Shown: one piece after another, positions 56,882 through 64,000 of the stretch | How positions within the stretch are numbered: position 1 is the stretch's first letter | Layout of the letters: each line of letters begins with the position of its first letter | Assembly: GCF_000284335.1 (NCBI RefSeq) | Contig: NC_017096.1 | Coordinates: 1,494,104 to 1,558,103 of the forward strand | Direction: 5' to 3' | Origin: Caldisericum exile AZM16c01 | GTDB lineage: Bacteria; Caldisericota; Caldisericia; Caldisericales; Caldisericaceae | Length of the DNA stretch: 64,000 bases | Translations under genes and position numbers: made by a program | The notes under the pieces: generated by a model | The model's input: only the letters and a program-made list of their open reading frames with translations | The model's database searches: none | Told to the model about the DNA's origin: nothing

Positions 56882-57597
56882 ATTCCTTCCTCCTCAACTT
56901 CGTAAACAACTCTATTAACTTCCTCGCCCTCGATAAGTCCATCCTTTATTTTTATAATCCTCTCTGTGAACCTTGTGATATTAAGGTCATGGGTAACTAT
57001 TACCTCCGTCATGCCTTCCTTGTGAAGTTCTTTTAGTATCTTCAAAATTTCAAGGCCAGTTTTTGAATCAAGGTTTCCTGTTGGTTCATCTGCAAAAAGA
57101 ATTTTAGGATTGTTTATTAATGCCCTTGCAATTGCAACCCTTTGCATCTCTCCACCAGAAAGTTGAGTGGGCCTATTCCTAACTCTATTTTTTAATCCGA
57201 ATTTTTCAAGAAGTTCATATGCCCTTTTTGTTGCACTTTTAATATCTCCATTGGGGTTGTATTGCACTGGCAAAAGGACATTCTCAAGCACTGTAAGATG
57301 CGAAAGAAGGTTAAATGTTTGAAACACAAACCCTATTTTTTCGTTCCTAACACGAGATAACTCATAGTCGCTGAGTTTGGATACATTAACTCCTTCAAGA
57401 AGATACTCACCACTCGTTGGTGTATCAAGACAACCTAAAATATGCATCAATGTTGATTTTCCAGAGCCAGATGGCCCAATTACTGAGATAAGTTCTCCCT
57501 CTTGAACGTTTAAACTAACACCTCTTAGTGCTTCAATTTCAACTTCTCCCAATTTGTAAACCTTTACAAGGTTTCTTGCTTCAATTAAATATTGCAT
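56878..57597 (-). CDS. MacB/LolD-type ABC transporter ATPase
   Basis: 239 residues. Walker A GPSGSGKST, Q-loop FVFQTFNLL, signature QLSGGEMQRVAIARAL, Walker B ILFADEPTGNLDS, H-loop VTHD. Typical of the ATPases that energise MacB/FtsX-type permeases. Second gene of a three-gene operon; the adaptor gene stops 2 bp upstream. Confidence 0.93.
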   Translation of the reverse strand: MQYLIEARNLVKVYKLGEVEIEALRGVSLNVQEGELISVIGPSGSGKSTLMHILGCLDTPTSGEYLLEGVNVSKLSDYELSRVRNEKIGFVFQTFNLLSHLTVLENVLLPVQYNPNGDIKSATKRAYELLEKFGLKNRVRNRPTQLSGGEMQRVAIARALINNPKILFADEPTGNLDSKTGLEILKILKELHKEGMTEVIVTHDLNITRFTERIIKIKDGLIEGEEVNRVVYEVEEEGI

Positions 57598-57599
57598 TT

Positions 57600-58832
57600 T
57601 TATCCTCCAAAAGGAGAATTCGAAGTCGTGCTACCTGTATTAGGAATAAGAAGAACTGTGTCTCCAGCACTTAATCCACTTACAATTTCAACATATGCAT
57701 TTGAAGAAATTCCCGTTTTAACTTCAATTCTTTGAACCTTACCATTTATAACCTTGTCCACAAAGGCGCGCCCATCTGCAAGAGTTACAATCGAAGAAAC
57801 TGGTACTGCAAGAACATGCTTTTTTGAACTTGTAACAATAAGGGCATTTGCTGACATTCCAGATTTTACAGTTGGATTTGATTCGTCCACTTGAATCTTT
57901 ACAACATATGCAGAGCCGCCTTGTATATTAACCTTTTTAAGGCCAATAAATGAAACACGACCCTTTAAGGCTGTTCCCGGCAGTGCATCAAAGGTAACGG
58001 TCACATTTTGGCCTACCTTTAACTTTGGCATATCAATTTCGTCTGCGTAGGCTGTGATAAGAAATCCCCGGGGATTGCCAACAACCGCAACAGGCACGCC
58101 TACTTGGATTGGCGCATTAAGAGATACGTTTAATGTAAGGACAACTCCGTCAATTGGGCTTCTTATAATATAATCGTTAAGTGATTTTTTTGCTACATCA
58201 AAAGAGGCCTCTGCCTGATCGAGTTGAATTTTTACTTGTTCTAATTTAAGAGTAAAGTTATCAAGTTGCCTCTTTGCATTATCAAGTAAAATTCGAGCAT
58301 TATTAAGCGTCACCTCCGCCTGAACTAATTGTTGCTTTGCTTGTTTCCTTTGTTGGTCGGTTGATTTATCACTCCCAAAGACGGAATCATAGTTTGCTTT
58401 TGCTACATCATAAGAAGCCTCTGCACTTTTGAGATTATTCTCTGCCTGCTTAACGCTATTCTCAAGATCTGCCTTTGATCTCAACGTTAATTCATACGAT
58501 ATTTTTGCGTTTTGATAACTTGCATTTGCATTTTGATACGATAAATTTGCCTGCGTTGAATCAATTTCAAGAATCTTGTCATTTGCCTTCACTAAAGAGC
58601 CTTCACTTACAAAGATATTTTTCACAATCCCTGATATCTTTGGATAGACATTTTCTTCATCAATATAGGAAACTGTGCCAGTCAAATTCACTTCGGAATT
58701 TAGGTCCATGTAAGATACAGTAAATGTTCTCGGGTTTGAACTAATTTTGGCTGAGTCTGATACACTTGCACACCCAACCGACAAAACAACCAATGCAAGC
58801 ACAACTCCTAAAACTAAAAGTTTCTTTTTCAT
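57600..58832 (-). CDS. MacA-like membrane fusion/adaptor lipoprotein
   Basis: 410 residues. Lipobox LSVGC at about 20; barrel-sandwich halves around a long coiled coil (about 110-220, Gln- and Ala-rich QANLSYQNANASYQNAKISY); a beta-barrel domain (GQNVTVTFDALPGTALKGRVSFIG) and a membrane-proximal domain ending SGLSAGDTVLLI. Ribosome site TAGGAGG. TATAAT lies upstream in the 244-bp AT-rich gap to korB (58833-59076), in which I see nothing else. No TolC-like outer-membrane gene is adjacent. Confidence 0.9.
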   Translation of the reverse strand: MKKKLLVLGVVLALVVLSVGCASVSDSAKISSNPRTFTVSYMDLNSEVNLTGTVSYIDEENVYPKISGIVKNIFVSEGSLVKANDKILEIDSTQANLSYQNANASYQNAKISYELTLRSKADLENSVKQAENNLKSAEASYDVAKANYDSVFGSDKSTDQQRKQAKQQLVQAEVTLNNARILLDNAKRQLDNFTLKLEQVKIQLDQAEASFDVAKKSLNDYIIRSPIDGVVLTLNVSLNAPIQVGVPVAVVGNPRGFLITAYADEIDMPKLKVGQNVTVTFDALPGTALKGRVSFIGLKKVNIQGGSAYVVKIQVDESNPTVKSGMSANALIVTSSKKHVLAVPVSSIVTLADGRAFVDKVINGKVQRIEVKTGISSNAYVEIVSGLSAGDTVLLIPNTGSTTSNSPFGG

Positions 58833-59076
58833 AAATACGCCTCCTAAATAATTTGTTGTATTACCTTTAAATTTTTAAATCTATTTATATTATACACAAG
58901 TTATAAAAAACGAGAATAAATAAATTAACCATAGCGAAGTTTTGCTTCAAATAAGATGCTCTTTATATCAAATGTTCCACTGTGAAAATGCAATTAATTG
59001 TCGTATACTAAACAAAATCACTTCCAGTTTATATCATTCTAATAAAGTATTTATTTTTCCTAAAGTAATCTCCCGC

Positions 59077-59919
59077 TTATACGAATTCATTTATTACATC
59101 CTTTAGATCTGGGACGCTCCTTTCGTAGAATATGTCCTCGCCTCTCAAAACTAAATCTTCATATGTAGGAAGTTCTTTCTTGTAGAAAATACCCGTGGGA
59201 ATTTTCTCACCCCATTCAAGGGACTTTTGAAGCGCTAAACCAAATTCAGTTGGTTCGTAATTAGTTTCTTCCAATTTATACACCCGCTCCTTGTAAAATT
59301 GGTAAGTATTATTAAACGTGACACACGGCTGAAGGACTTCAACAAAAGCAAATCCTCTGTGTTTCATCATTTCAGAAAATATGTATTGAAGATGCTTTAT
59401 ATCGCCTGAAAATCCCCTTGCAACAAATGTCGCCTGTGATACAAGCATAAGTGTTATAGGATTTATTGGGTTTTCAGGATTTCCATAGGGGGTAGATCTA
59501 CTTTTAAATCCCTTGGGAGAAGTTGGGGTAAACTGCCCCGTTGTAAGTCCATAAACTGCATTATTGTGAAGGATTAGTTTTACGTTAGAATTTCTCCTTG
59601 CAACGTGGATCGTGTGAGACATCCCTTCAGCGAATGCATCACCATCGCCAACAAAACCAATTGGTATTAAAGATGGGTTTGCAAGTTTAATACCGGTTAA
59701 AAGCGGTGGCACACGCCCGTGGATAGTATGAAAGGAATTGAGGTGATAATAGTTTGTTATATACCCGTAGCACCCAATACCTGAGACAAGTACAATATCT
59801 TCCTTTTTAATATGACCTTCATCAATCTCTTTCTCCAAAACACTTTTTAGCGCATTATATATGCCAAAGTTTCCGCACCCCGGACACCACTGGATTTTTC
59901 TATCAGTTGAAAGGTTCAT
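59077..59919 (-). CDS. korB: 2-oxoacid:ferredoxin oxidoreductase, beta subunit
   Basis: 280 residues. WCPGCGNFGIYNALK and the thiamine-diphosphate motif VGDGDAFAEGMSHTIHVARRN with HNNAVYGLTTGQFTPTSP. Catalyses oxidative decarboxylation of a 2-oxoacid to acyl-CoA with reduction of ferredoxin. Two-subunit enzymes of this type usually use 2-oxoglutarate or several 2-oxoacids. Overlaps the alpha gene by 4 bp. No ferredoxin-like subunit is adjacent. Confidence 0.9.
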   Translation of the reverse strand: MNLSTDRKIQWCPGCGNFGIYNALKSVLEKEIDEGHIKKEDIVLVSGIGCYGYITNYYHLNSFHTIHGRVPPLLTGIKLANPSLIPIGFVGDGDAFAEGMSHTIHVARRNSNVKLILHNNAVYGLTTGQFTPTSPKGFKSRSTPYGNPENPINPITLMLVSQATFVARGFSGDIKHLQYIFSEMMKHRGFAFVEVLQPCVTFNNTYQFYKERVYKLEETNYEPTEFGLALQKSLEWGEKIPTGIFYKKELPTYEDLVLRGEDIFYERSVPDLKDVINEFV

Positions 59920-61553
59920 CTTAGCACCTCCTCAAATGCACTTCTTAATTCCCACGGACTAAAAGGCCTTCCGTCATATTTTAGAATCCTTTTGTCGATT
60001 TTCTTATTGGTTTTCCTTTCAAAGAGGTCCGCAAACTGCCCAAATGAGTTTTGCTCAACGGAGATGACCTTCTTTACGCCTTCAAGTTCTTCCAATAATG
60101 CTTCTTTTGGAAAAGGCTCCAAAGAAATAACTTGGATAAATTTTATTGGAAGATTTTCAATTGCTTCAAGGATTGCACCCTTAGGTGAACCAAAGGAAAC
60201 AACAGCAACATCATCTTCGTTAAACACATTTATAAAGCGCATTAATTTAAAGTCTTCTTCAATTGTTTTCATTTTCTTTAATCGTTTTTCTTTCATCTTA
60301 GTTAGCGTTTCAGGTAAACTTGAAGAGTAGCCTTCTTCTGTGTGCTCTGTTGAATTTACATGCACAACAACATCAGGTGTTTGAGGAAAAGCAAATGGGG
60401 AAATACCATCTGGTGTAATCTTATACCTGTGGTACGGCCCATCAAAATCCTTATCATAGGTTTTTACCAACATCGGGTAATTATTTGAAAAAGGAATGTC
60501 CGTTGTTCGTGCGCTTTCCGAAATATGTTTATCTGAAAGAATTATAACAGGCGTCTGGTACCACCATGCAAATTGAAATGCCTTTGCTGTCACTTCAAAT
60601 GCCTCTTCAACATCTCCTGGCGCAAGCACGATGCGTGGAAATTCCCCATGCCCAATATTAAGCGCAAGGTTCAAATCGCTTTGCTCCGTATAAGTTGGTG
60701 CTCCTGTGGAAGGCCCAACCCTCTGTACATCGAGAATAACAATTGGTGTTTCAACTGCACCTGCAAGGCTTATCGTCTCTCCCATAAGGTCAAGCCCTGC
60801 ACCAGATGTGCCAACCATTGAGGGAACTCCTGCATAGGCACTACCCAACGCAAGGTTTATTGCAGCAATTTCATCTTCAAGTTGGAGTGCTACAATTCCA
60901 AACCTATCTGCGTTTTTTGCAAGAAATTCAAGGAGGGTTGAAGATGGGGTTATAGGATATGCTGCATATACCTTCATTCCTGCCCGCACAGCACCAAGTC
61001 CAATTGCATCGTTTCCGTATAAAAGAGGTTTTGGGGTCTTTTCTCCTTTCAATAAGTGTATCGTTTTGAAATTTCTATCACGGGCCATTTGAAGGCCAAT
61101 CCTAAATAGTTCAATGTTCTTTGGTGCATTTCTCCCAAGGTCGTCTTCAATAACACTTTCAACAAAATTCTGAGGAATTCCCAATAAATACGTAAGAACT
61201 CCTAAAACAATAGAAGGCTTCATAAAAGGCTCGCCTTCGGTATTTTTAATAATATCATCATATGGGAAATCATTTAAAGTAAGTATAAAACAGTTTTCTT
61301 TTGCTTTATCTTTGTATTTTTCGAATACGTCCATGTGGAATGCAAACATATAGTCAAATTTATTAAATGAGGTATGGATTTCCTTTGTGGAAACTCGTAT
61401 CTCAGAGTAATCTGTGCCTCCTCTTATAATTGAACCGTAGTCGTTCATAATAAACACGTGATAGCCGTATCTATTGAAAACTTTGCCTATAAGCATTGAA
61501 CCACGCTTGATGCCTTCGCCAGCCTGTCCACCTATAAAGATTGAAAAGTCCAT
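59916..61553 (-). CDS. korA: 2-oxoacid:ferredoxin oxidoreductase, fused gamma-alpha subunit
   Basis: 545 residues: an N-terminal gamma domain (GGQAGEGIKRGSMLIGKVF, GSIIRGGTDYSEIR; 1-180) fused to the alpha domain with GNDAIGLGAVRAGMKVYAAYPITPSS and the pyrimidine-binding region. CoA binding lies in the C-terminal domain. The start is only 15 bp after the IS607 element's tnpB stop, so its native promoter may lie further away or have been replaced by one in the element. Confidence 0.9.
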   Translation of the reverse strand: MDFSIFIGGQAGEGIKRGSMLIGKVFNRYGYHVFIMNDYGSIIRGGTDYSEIRVSTKEIHTSFNKFDYMFAFHMDVFEKYKDKAKENCFILTLNDFPYDDIIKNTEGEPFMKPSIVLGVLTYLLGIPQNFVESVIEDDLGRNAPKNIELFRIGLQMARDRNFKTIHLLKGEKTPKPLLYGNDAIGLGAVRAGMKVYAAYPITPSSTLLEFLAKNADRFGIVALQLEDEIAAINLALGSAYAGVPSMVGTSGAGLDLMGETISLAGAVETPIVILDVQRVGPSTGAPTYTEQSDLNLALNIGHGEFPRIVLAPGDVEEAFEVTAKAFQFAWWYQTPVIILSDKHISESARTTDIPFSNNYPMLVKTYDKDFDGPYHRYKITPDGISPFAFPQTPDVVVHVNSTEHTEEGYSSSLPETLTKMKEKRLKKMKTIEEDFKLMRFINVFNEDDVAVVSFGSPKGAILEAIENLPIKFIQVISLEPFPKEALLEELEGVKKVISVEQNSFGQFADLFERKTNKKIDKRILKYDGRPFSPWELRSAFEEVLR

Positions 61554-61568
61554 CTAAAAGCCTGGTCC

Positions 61569-63203
61569 TCAAAAGTGTATAAAACTTACACTTTTGGTAG
61601 GCTTATTTGTAGTCCGCCAATTCAGGTTAGCCATATAGCCTACAGGCGGAATTTGGCTAACCATAGTCCCTGCACCAAGCACAGGAACTAACCTTCTTGG
61701 TATCCTATCCCAATCCGTTAAGAGTGTTTTTAACGGAGAGAAGTCCCTTACAAAGGATTTACCAAGAATAGGAATACCTAAGGCTGCCTTAACAACTCTC
61801 CAAAGTTTGTATGAATACTTAAAGTATTCATCTCTCACAGGTTCCTTCCTTTGGTTTACCTGTTTTTGAGTCTTTGGGTTGCTATTAAGGTTTTGTATAT
61901 TAAGTTTTAACAACTTAATATCTTTATTAATTTTACTTACTTCTTGCTTTATTGGTTTTCTTTTATAGATGTTTTTCTCATTCTTTAAAAGTTCTTTTAG
62001 TTCTTCTTTTTTCTCTTCTAATTTGGCTATGGAGTATTCTAAATATTCTTTATTTGATAATAGTTTTAAGTAGTTTTCTGGTATATCATCTTTATAGCCT
62101 AATCCTCTTCTACCTATAACATAAGCACCTGCTATATCTTTATCTATTAAATACTGAGGACAGTATTTGTATGCTCCTATTATGCTTGTATAGGCTGGAT
62201 TTACTTCAATTACCTGCATACCATTTCTCTGTCCTAATATCTTTATTTTGTTTAGGAGCGATTTATAAGACCAATGCTCAAATCTTTTTCTTAGTTTTGC
62301 GTTTCCATCTCCTCTGTAGCCTTTGCTTATACTTTCTAATCTTTCTATTGCAATAGCTTTTTCATTTTCTTTTGCATAGTTTATTACTTCGTGTGCTATT
62401 TGCCACAAAAGATATTCTCTTTGGTTCTTGGTTTTTCCTATTAATTCATGTAGACTTATTGATTTATAGCTTATTAGATTTCCGTCTTTACTTACATTGG
62501 CAAGTGCTATGTGAATTGGTGATGCGTTTATATCTAAGCCTACAATACCGTTTTCTTTTGTGTATTTAACTTCAGGTATTATCTCTTCATAACTAATATT
62601 TGCGTAAAGTTTTCCGTTTTTTTGTTTTATTTCAACTGAATATGGAAAGTAGTTGTTTGTTAATTCTGCCTCTGTTAGTCTCCATATGAAGTCTATCCAT
62701 TTGTCTGTTCCTCTTTTTACTTTTCTTATTATTTTTGCTTTTATCCATTGTCTATTATCTGTGTTTATTCTTAAATACCATTCTTCGTTTTCTTTTATTA
62801 GTCTTGTGTTTAGGTTTCCTGATTTTGTTTTGTCTCCTCTTGAGTATAGAAGTAATCTTTTTTCTTTCCATTCTCTTTTTAGTTCTTTATATCTTTTACC
62901 TGTTAAGTGTTTACTTTTTAACTGGTTAAATAGTTTTCTGCCACCGAATATAACTTTTGTAGGATTTTTCTCTGTCTCTATACATAGATTTATGACACTT
63001 TGGGCTTTCATTATAGCATCATCTACATATCTTGAGTTTATGTTAAATATGGGTTGTAATTCTTTTTTAAGGTCTTTTCTAACTTTGCCTTCTATTAGTC
63101 TGTTGTATGCATATCTCATACATGATGAGAATTTTCTCATAAGTTTTAAGAGTAATTCTTTATCGGTTTTAGAAACTTCTAACTCACACTGCAAGGTTAT
63201 CAT
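61569..63203 (-). CDS. tnpB: TnpB-like RNA-guided nuclease without zinc finger
   Basis: 544 residues, longer than usual TnpB. RuvC residues: D224 in GIVGLDINASPIHIAL, E287 in AIAIERLES, and D354/D356 in VNPAYTSIIGAYKYCPQYLIDKDIAGA (last motif DKDIAGAYVIGRRGLG). The usual CxxC-CxxC zinc ribbon between E and the last D is missing, as in 'TnpB-related' proteins whose NPAYTS-IG-KY motif takes its place. A lysine-rich coiled coil (380-450) and a tail encoded over the structured 3' region follow. TnpB cuts DNA guided by omega-RNA. Confidence 0.82.
   Translation of the reverse strand: MITLQCELEVSKTDKELLLKLMRKFSSCMRYAYNRLIEGKVRKDLKKELQPIFNINSRYVDDAIMKAQSVINLCIETEKNPTKVIFGGRKLFNQLKSKHLTGKRYKELKREWKEKRLLLYSRGDKTKSGNLNTRLIKENEEWYLRINTDNRQWIKAKIIRKVKRGTDKWIDFIWRLTEAELTNNYFPYSVEIKQKNGKLYANISYEEIIPEVKYTKENGIVGLDINASPIHIALANVSKDGNLISYKSISLHELIGKTKNQREYLLWQIAHEVINYAKENEKAIAIERLESISKGYRGDGNAKLRKRFEHWSYKSLLNKIKILGQRNGMQVIEVNPAYTSIIGAYKYCPQYLIDKDIAGAYVIGRRGLGYKDDIPENYLKLLSNKEYLEYSIAKLEEKKEELKELLKNEKNIYKRKPIKQEVSKINKDIKLLKLNIQNLNSNPKTQKQVNQRKEPVRDEYFKYSYKLWRVVKAALGIPILGKSFVRDFSPLKTLLTDWDRIPRRLVPVLGAGTMVSQIPPVGYMANLNWRTTNKPTKSVSFIHF
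61571..61736 (-). ncRNA. Candidate omega-RNA/reRNA scaffold at the tnpB 3' end
   Basis: Helices on the minus strand: CCGTTAA/TTAACGG (61715-61736), a 10-bp stem with three wobbles and a CAA/TTG loop (61666-61688), TGGCTAACC/GGTTAGCCA (61625-61633 with 61654-61662), TCCGCC/GGCGGA (61613-61618 with 61645-61650), GTAGGC/GCCTAC (61597-61602 with 61638-61643) and AAAAGTGTA/TACACTTTT (61571-61579 with 61587-61595). The first three pairs downstream interleave, giving a pseudoknot-like topology. Position matches known omega-RNAs, which end at the element tip. Confidence 0.5.
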
Positions 63204-63879
63204 GAATGGTTACTCCTTTTCTTTTTCCCCCTCTTTTACCATATATTCTTGCAGAAAAAGATGTTACTATTGCTATTAAATCTTCTGCCAGTTCCTGGTT
63301 CATATCTTCTATGTTTTCTTTTCCATTAATTACAATTAATTCTACTCCAAAAGTTTCTATAAAAAATTTCAAATATTCAAACCTGAAACGTGCTAATCTG
63401 TCTGGATATTCTATTATTATTCTTCTTACCTTACCATTTTTTACTGCATTAAGTAATTCTCTTAAACCTTTCCTATTTTCGTTAATACCACTGGCTATTT
63501 CATATATAACTTCCTTATTGTAATTTTTAGAATTAGCATATTCTTTTAACCTATTAATTTGATTTTCCAAATATTTTTCTTGTTTTTTAGTAGATACTCT
63601 TGCGTAAAGGATAGTATCTTTTTCTATATCATAGATAGCCTTTTCTTGTGTTAAAGATAGAAGTTTTTCTATATCATCTTTTAAATATCTTCTATGTCCC
63701 CCAGGAGTTTTTATAGGATTGATTAGCTTTTGTTTTTCCCAACTTAAAATAGTCCCTTTACTTATCCCATAAATTTCTTTTAAGTTTTGCATAGTTAGTA
63801 GCTTTCTATTCTCCATATTTAACAGCAAATAATTTTGTATACTTTTTGTCAACTGTTTCAAGCCTCCTTTCAAATTCAT
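63184..63879 (-). CDS. tnpA: IS607-family serine recombinase (TnpA)
   Basis: 231 residues from ATG 63879. A MerR-like helix-turn-helix (LKEIYGISKGTILSWEKQ, TPGGHRRYLKDD) precedes the serine recombinase domain: catalytic Ser in YARVSTKKQ, then IASGINENRKGL, IIEYPDRLARFRFEYL and the C-terminal EDLIAIVTSFSARIYGKRGGKRK. TATAAT (63887-63892, minus) ends 7 nt before this ATG, suggesting a leaderless start; ATG 63816 (MENRKLLTMQN) is an alternative matching the usual domain start. Confidence 0.88.
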   Translation of the reverse strand: MNLKGGLKQLTKSIQNYLLLNMENRKLLTMQNLKEIYGISKGTILSWEKQKLINPIKTPGGHRRYLKDDIEKLLSLTQEKAIYDIEKDTILYARVSTKKQEKYLENQINRLKEYANSKNYNKEVIYEIASGINENRKGLRELLNAVKNGKVRRIIIEYPDRLARFRFEYLKFFIETFGVELIVINGKENIEDMNQELAEDLIAIVTSFSARIYGKRGGKRKGVTIHDNLAV

Positions 63880-63900
63880 CTTTTAAATTATAAATAAAAT

Positions 63901-63929
63901 TGTTCATTAATAAAAACATTCTTTGAACA
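63901..63929. repeat. Short inverted pair near the IS607 right end
   Basis: TGTTCA and TGAACA separated by 17 bp. Possibly a recombinase binding site; nothing else was seen between 63893 and the window end. Confidence 0.3.
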
Positions 63930-64000
63930 TTTTTTACAATAAATTATTACTTTCACGCTCACTTTTTTATTTGTGGAAAACTTTCATATAATACTTTTGT

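Larger units (their letters stand above)
61569..63879 (-). mobile_element. IS607-type element (serine recombinase plus TnpB)
   Basis: Recombinase and tnpB genes overlap by 20 bp, as in IS607. Exact ends are unresolved because IS607 has no terminal inverted repeats or target duplication. The left tip probably lies within 61554-61570; the right beyond 63879, perhaps near the TGTTCA/TGAACA inverted pair at 63901-63929. Confidence 0.8.

Noticed and set aside
61453-61470. CACGTG string as a parS site
   Set aside because: It lies inside korA and lacks the GTTTC/GAAAC arms of parS.
1-64000. CRISPR array
   Set aside because: No run of short, regularly spaced direct repeats was seen; the only cas-like signal is the Cas10-like HD protein at 37896-39398.
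1-64000. tRNA or rRNA genes
   Set aside because: No T-loop GGTTCRANNCC context with matching acceptor stems was found; GTTCGAAAT-like strings near 48780 belong to the mosaic repeats.

Overview
The window is low-GC bacterial DNA, probably from a thermophile. A complete reverse gyrase (31611-35090), ferredoxin-dependent 2-oxoacid oxidoreductase genes, a phosphate butyryltransferase and large secreted proteins with copper-amine-oxidase-like C-terminal domains together suggest an anaerobic, fermentative thermophile. A Caldisericum-like lineage is my best guess, but that is inference from gene content; there is no rRNA or tRNA here to test it.

Layout. 1-23000 is dominated by four very large secreted proteins, all on the minus strand: two subtilisin-like proteases, a phospholipase-D/OB-fold/lamin-tail protein and an NHL beta-propeller protein. 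Two of them end in the same 1,070-bp cassette, identical by eye, which includes the stop codon and terminator. The second protease carries a cohesin-like module plus a dockerin and is cotranscribed with the propeller protein, which carries another cohesin-like domain. Between these lie a metallopeptidase, an EamA transporter, a MoaD/ThiS-like sulfur carrier and a primase-like/ATP-dependent ligase fusion. 23000-31600 holds a Ptb-MFS-hydrolase operon, a MASE3 hybrid histidine kinase with an HD-GYP response regulator, a peroxiredoxin, an orphan IorB and a small membrane protein. 31600-40800 runs on the plus strand: reverse gyrase; a tightly overlapping operon of methyltransferase, thiamine-binding-like protein, two radical SAM proteins resembling LipS1/LipS2 and a Cas10-like HD protein with no CRISPR context; then an AAA/DUF4143 ATPase behind three evenly spaced palindromes. 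40760-49700 has uvrA, a PadR-phosphoesterase-ParA-ParB operon, a prepilin, a sulfite-oxidase-like protein and an NrdG-type activase. 49700-55400 is one large sensor/HD-GYP gene split by an IS1634-like element that is flanked by a 105-bp direct repeat. 55680-61550 holds a MacAB-like efflux operon and KorBA. The window ends in an IS607-type element (serine recombinase plus a zinc-finger-less TnpB) whose 3' end folds into interleaved helices like an omega-RNA scaffold.

Many gaps between operons are filled by a GC-rich, hairpin-forming mosaic repeat family, seen in at least five places and in both orientations. Several genes have a TATAAT box 6-8 nt before the start codon and no Shine-Dalgarno, which suggests leaderless transcripts. 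I found no CRISPR array, tRNA or rRNA.
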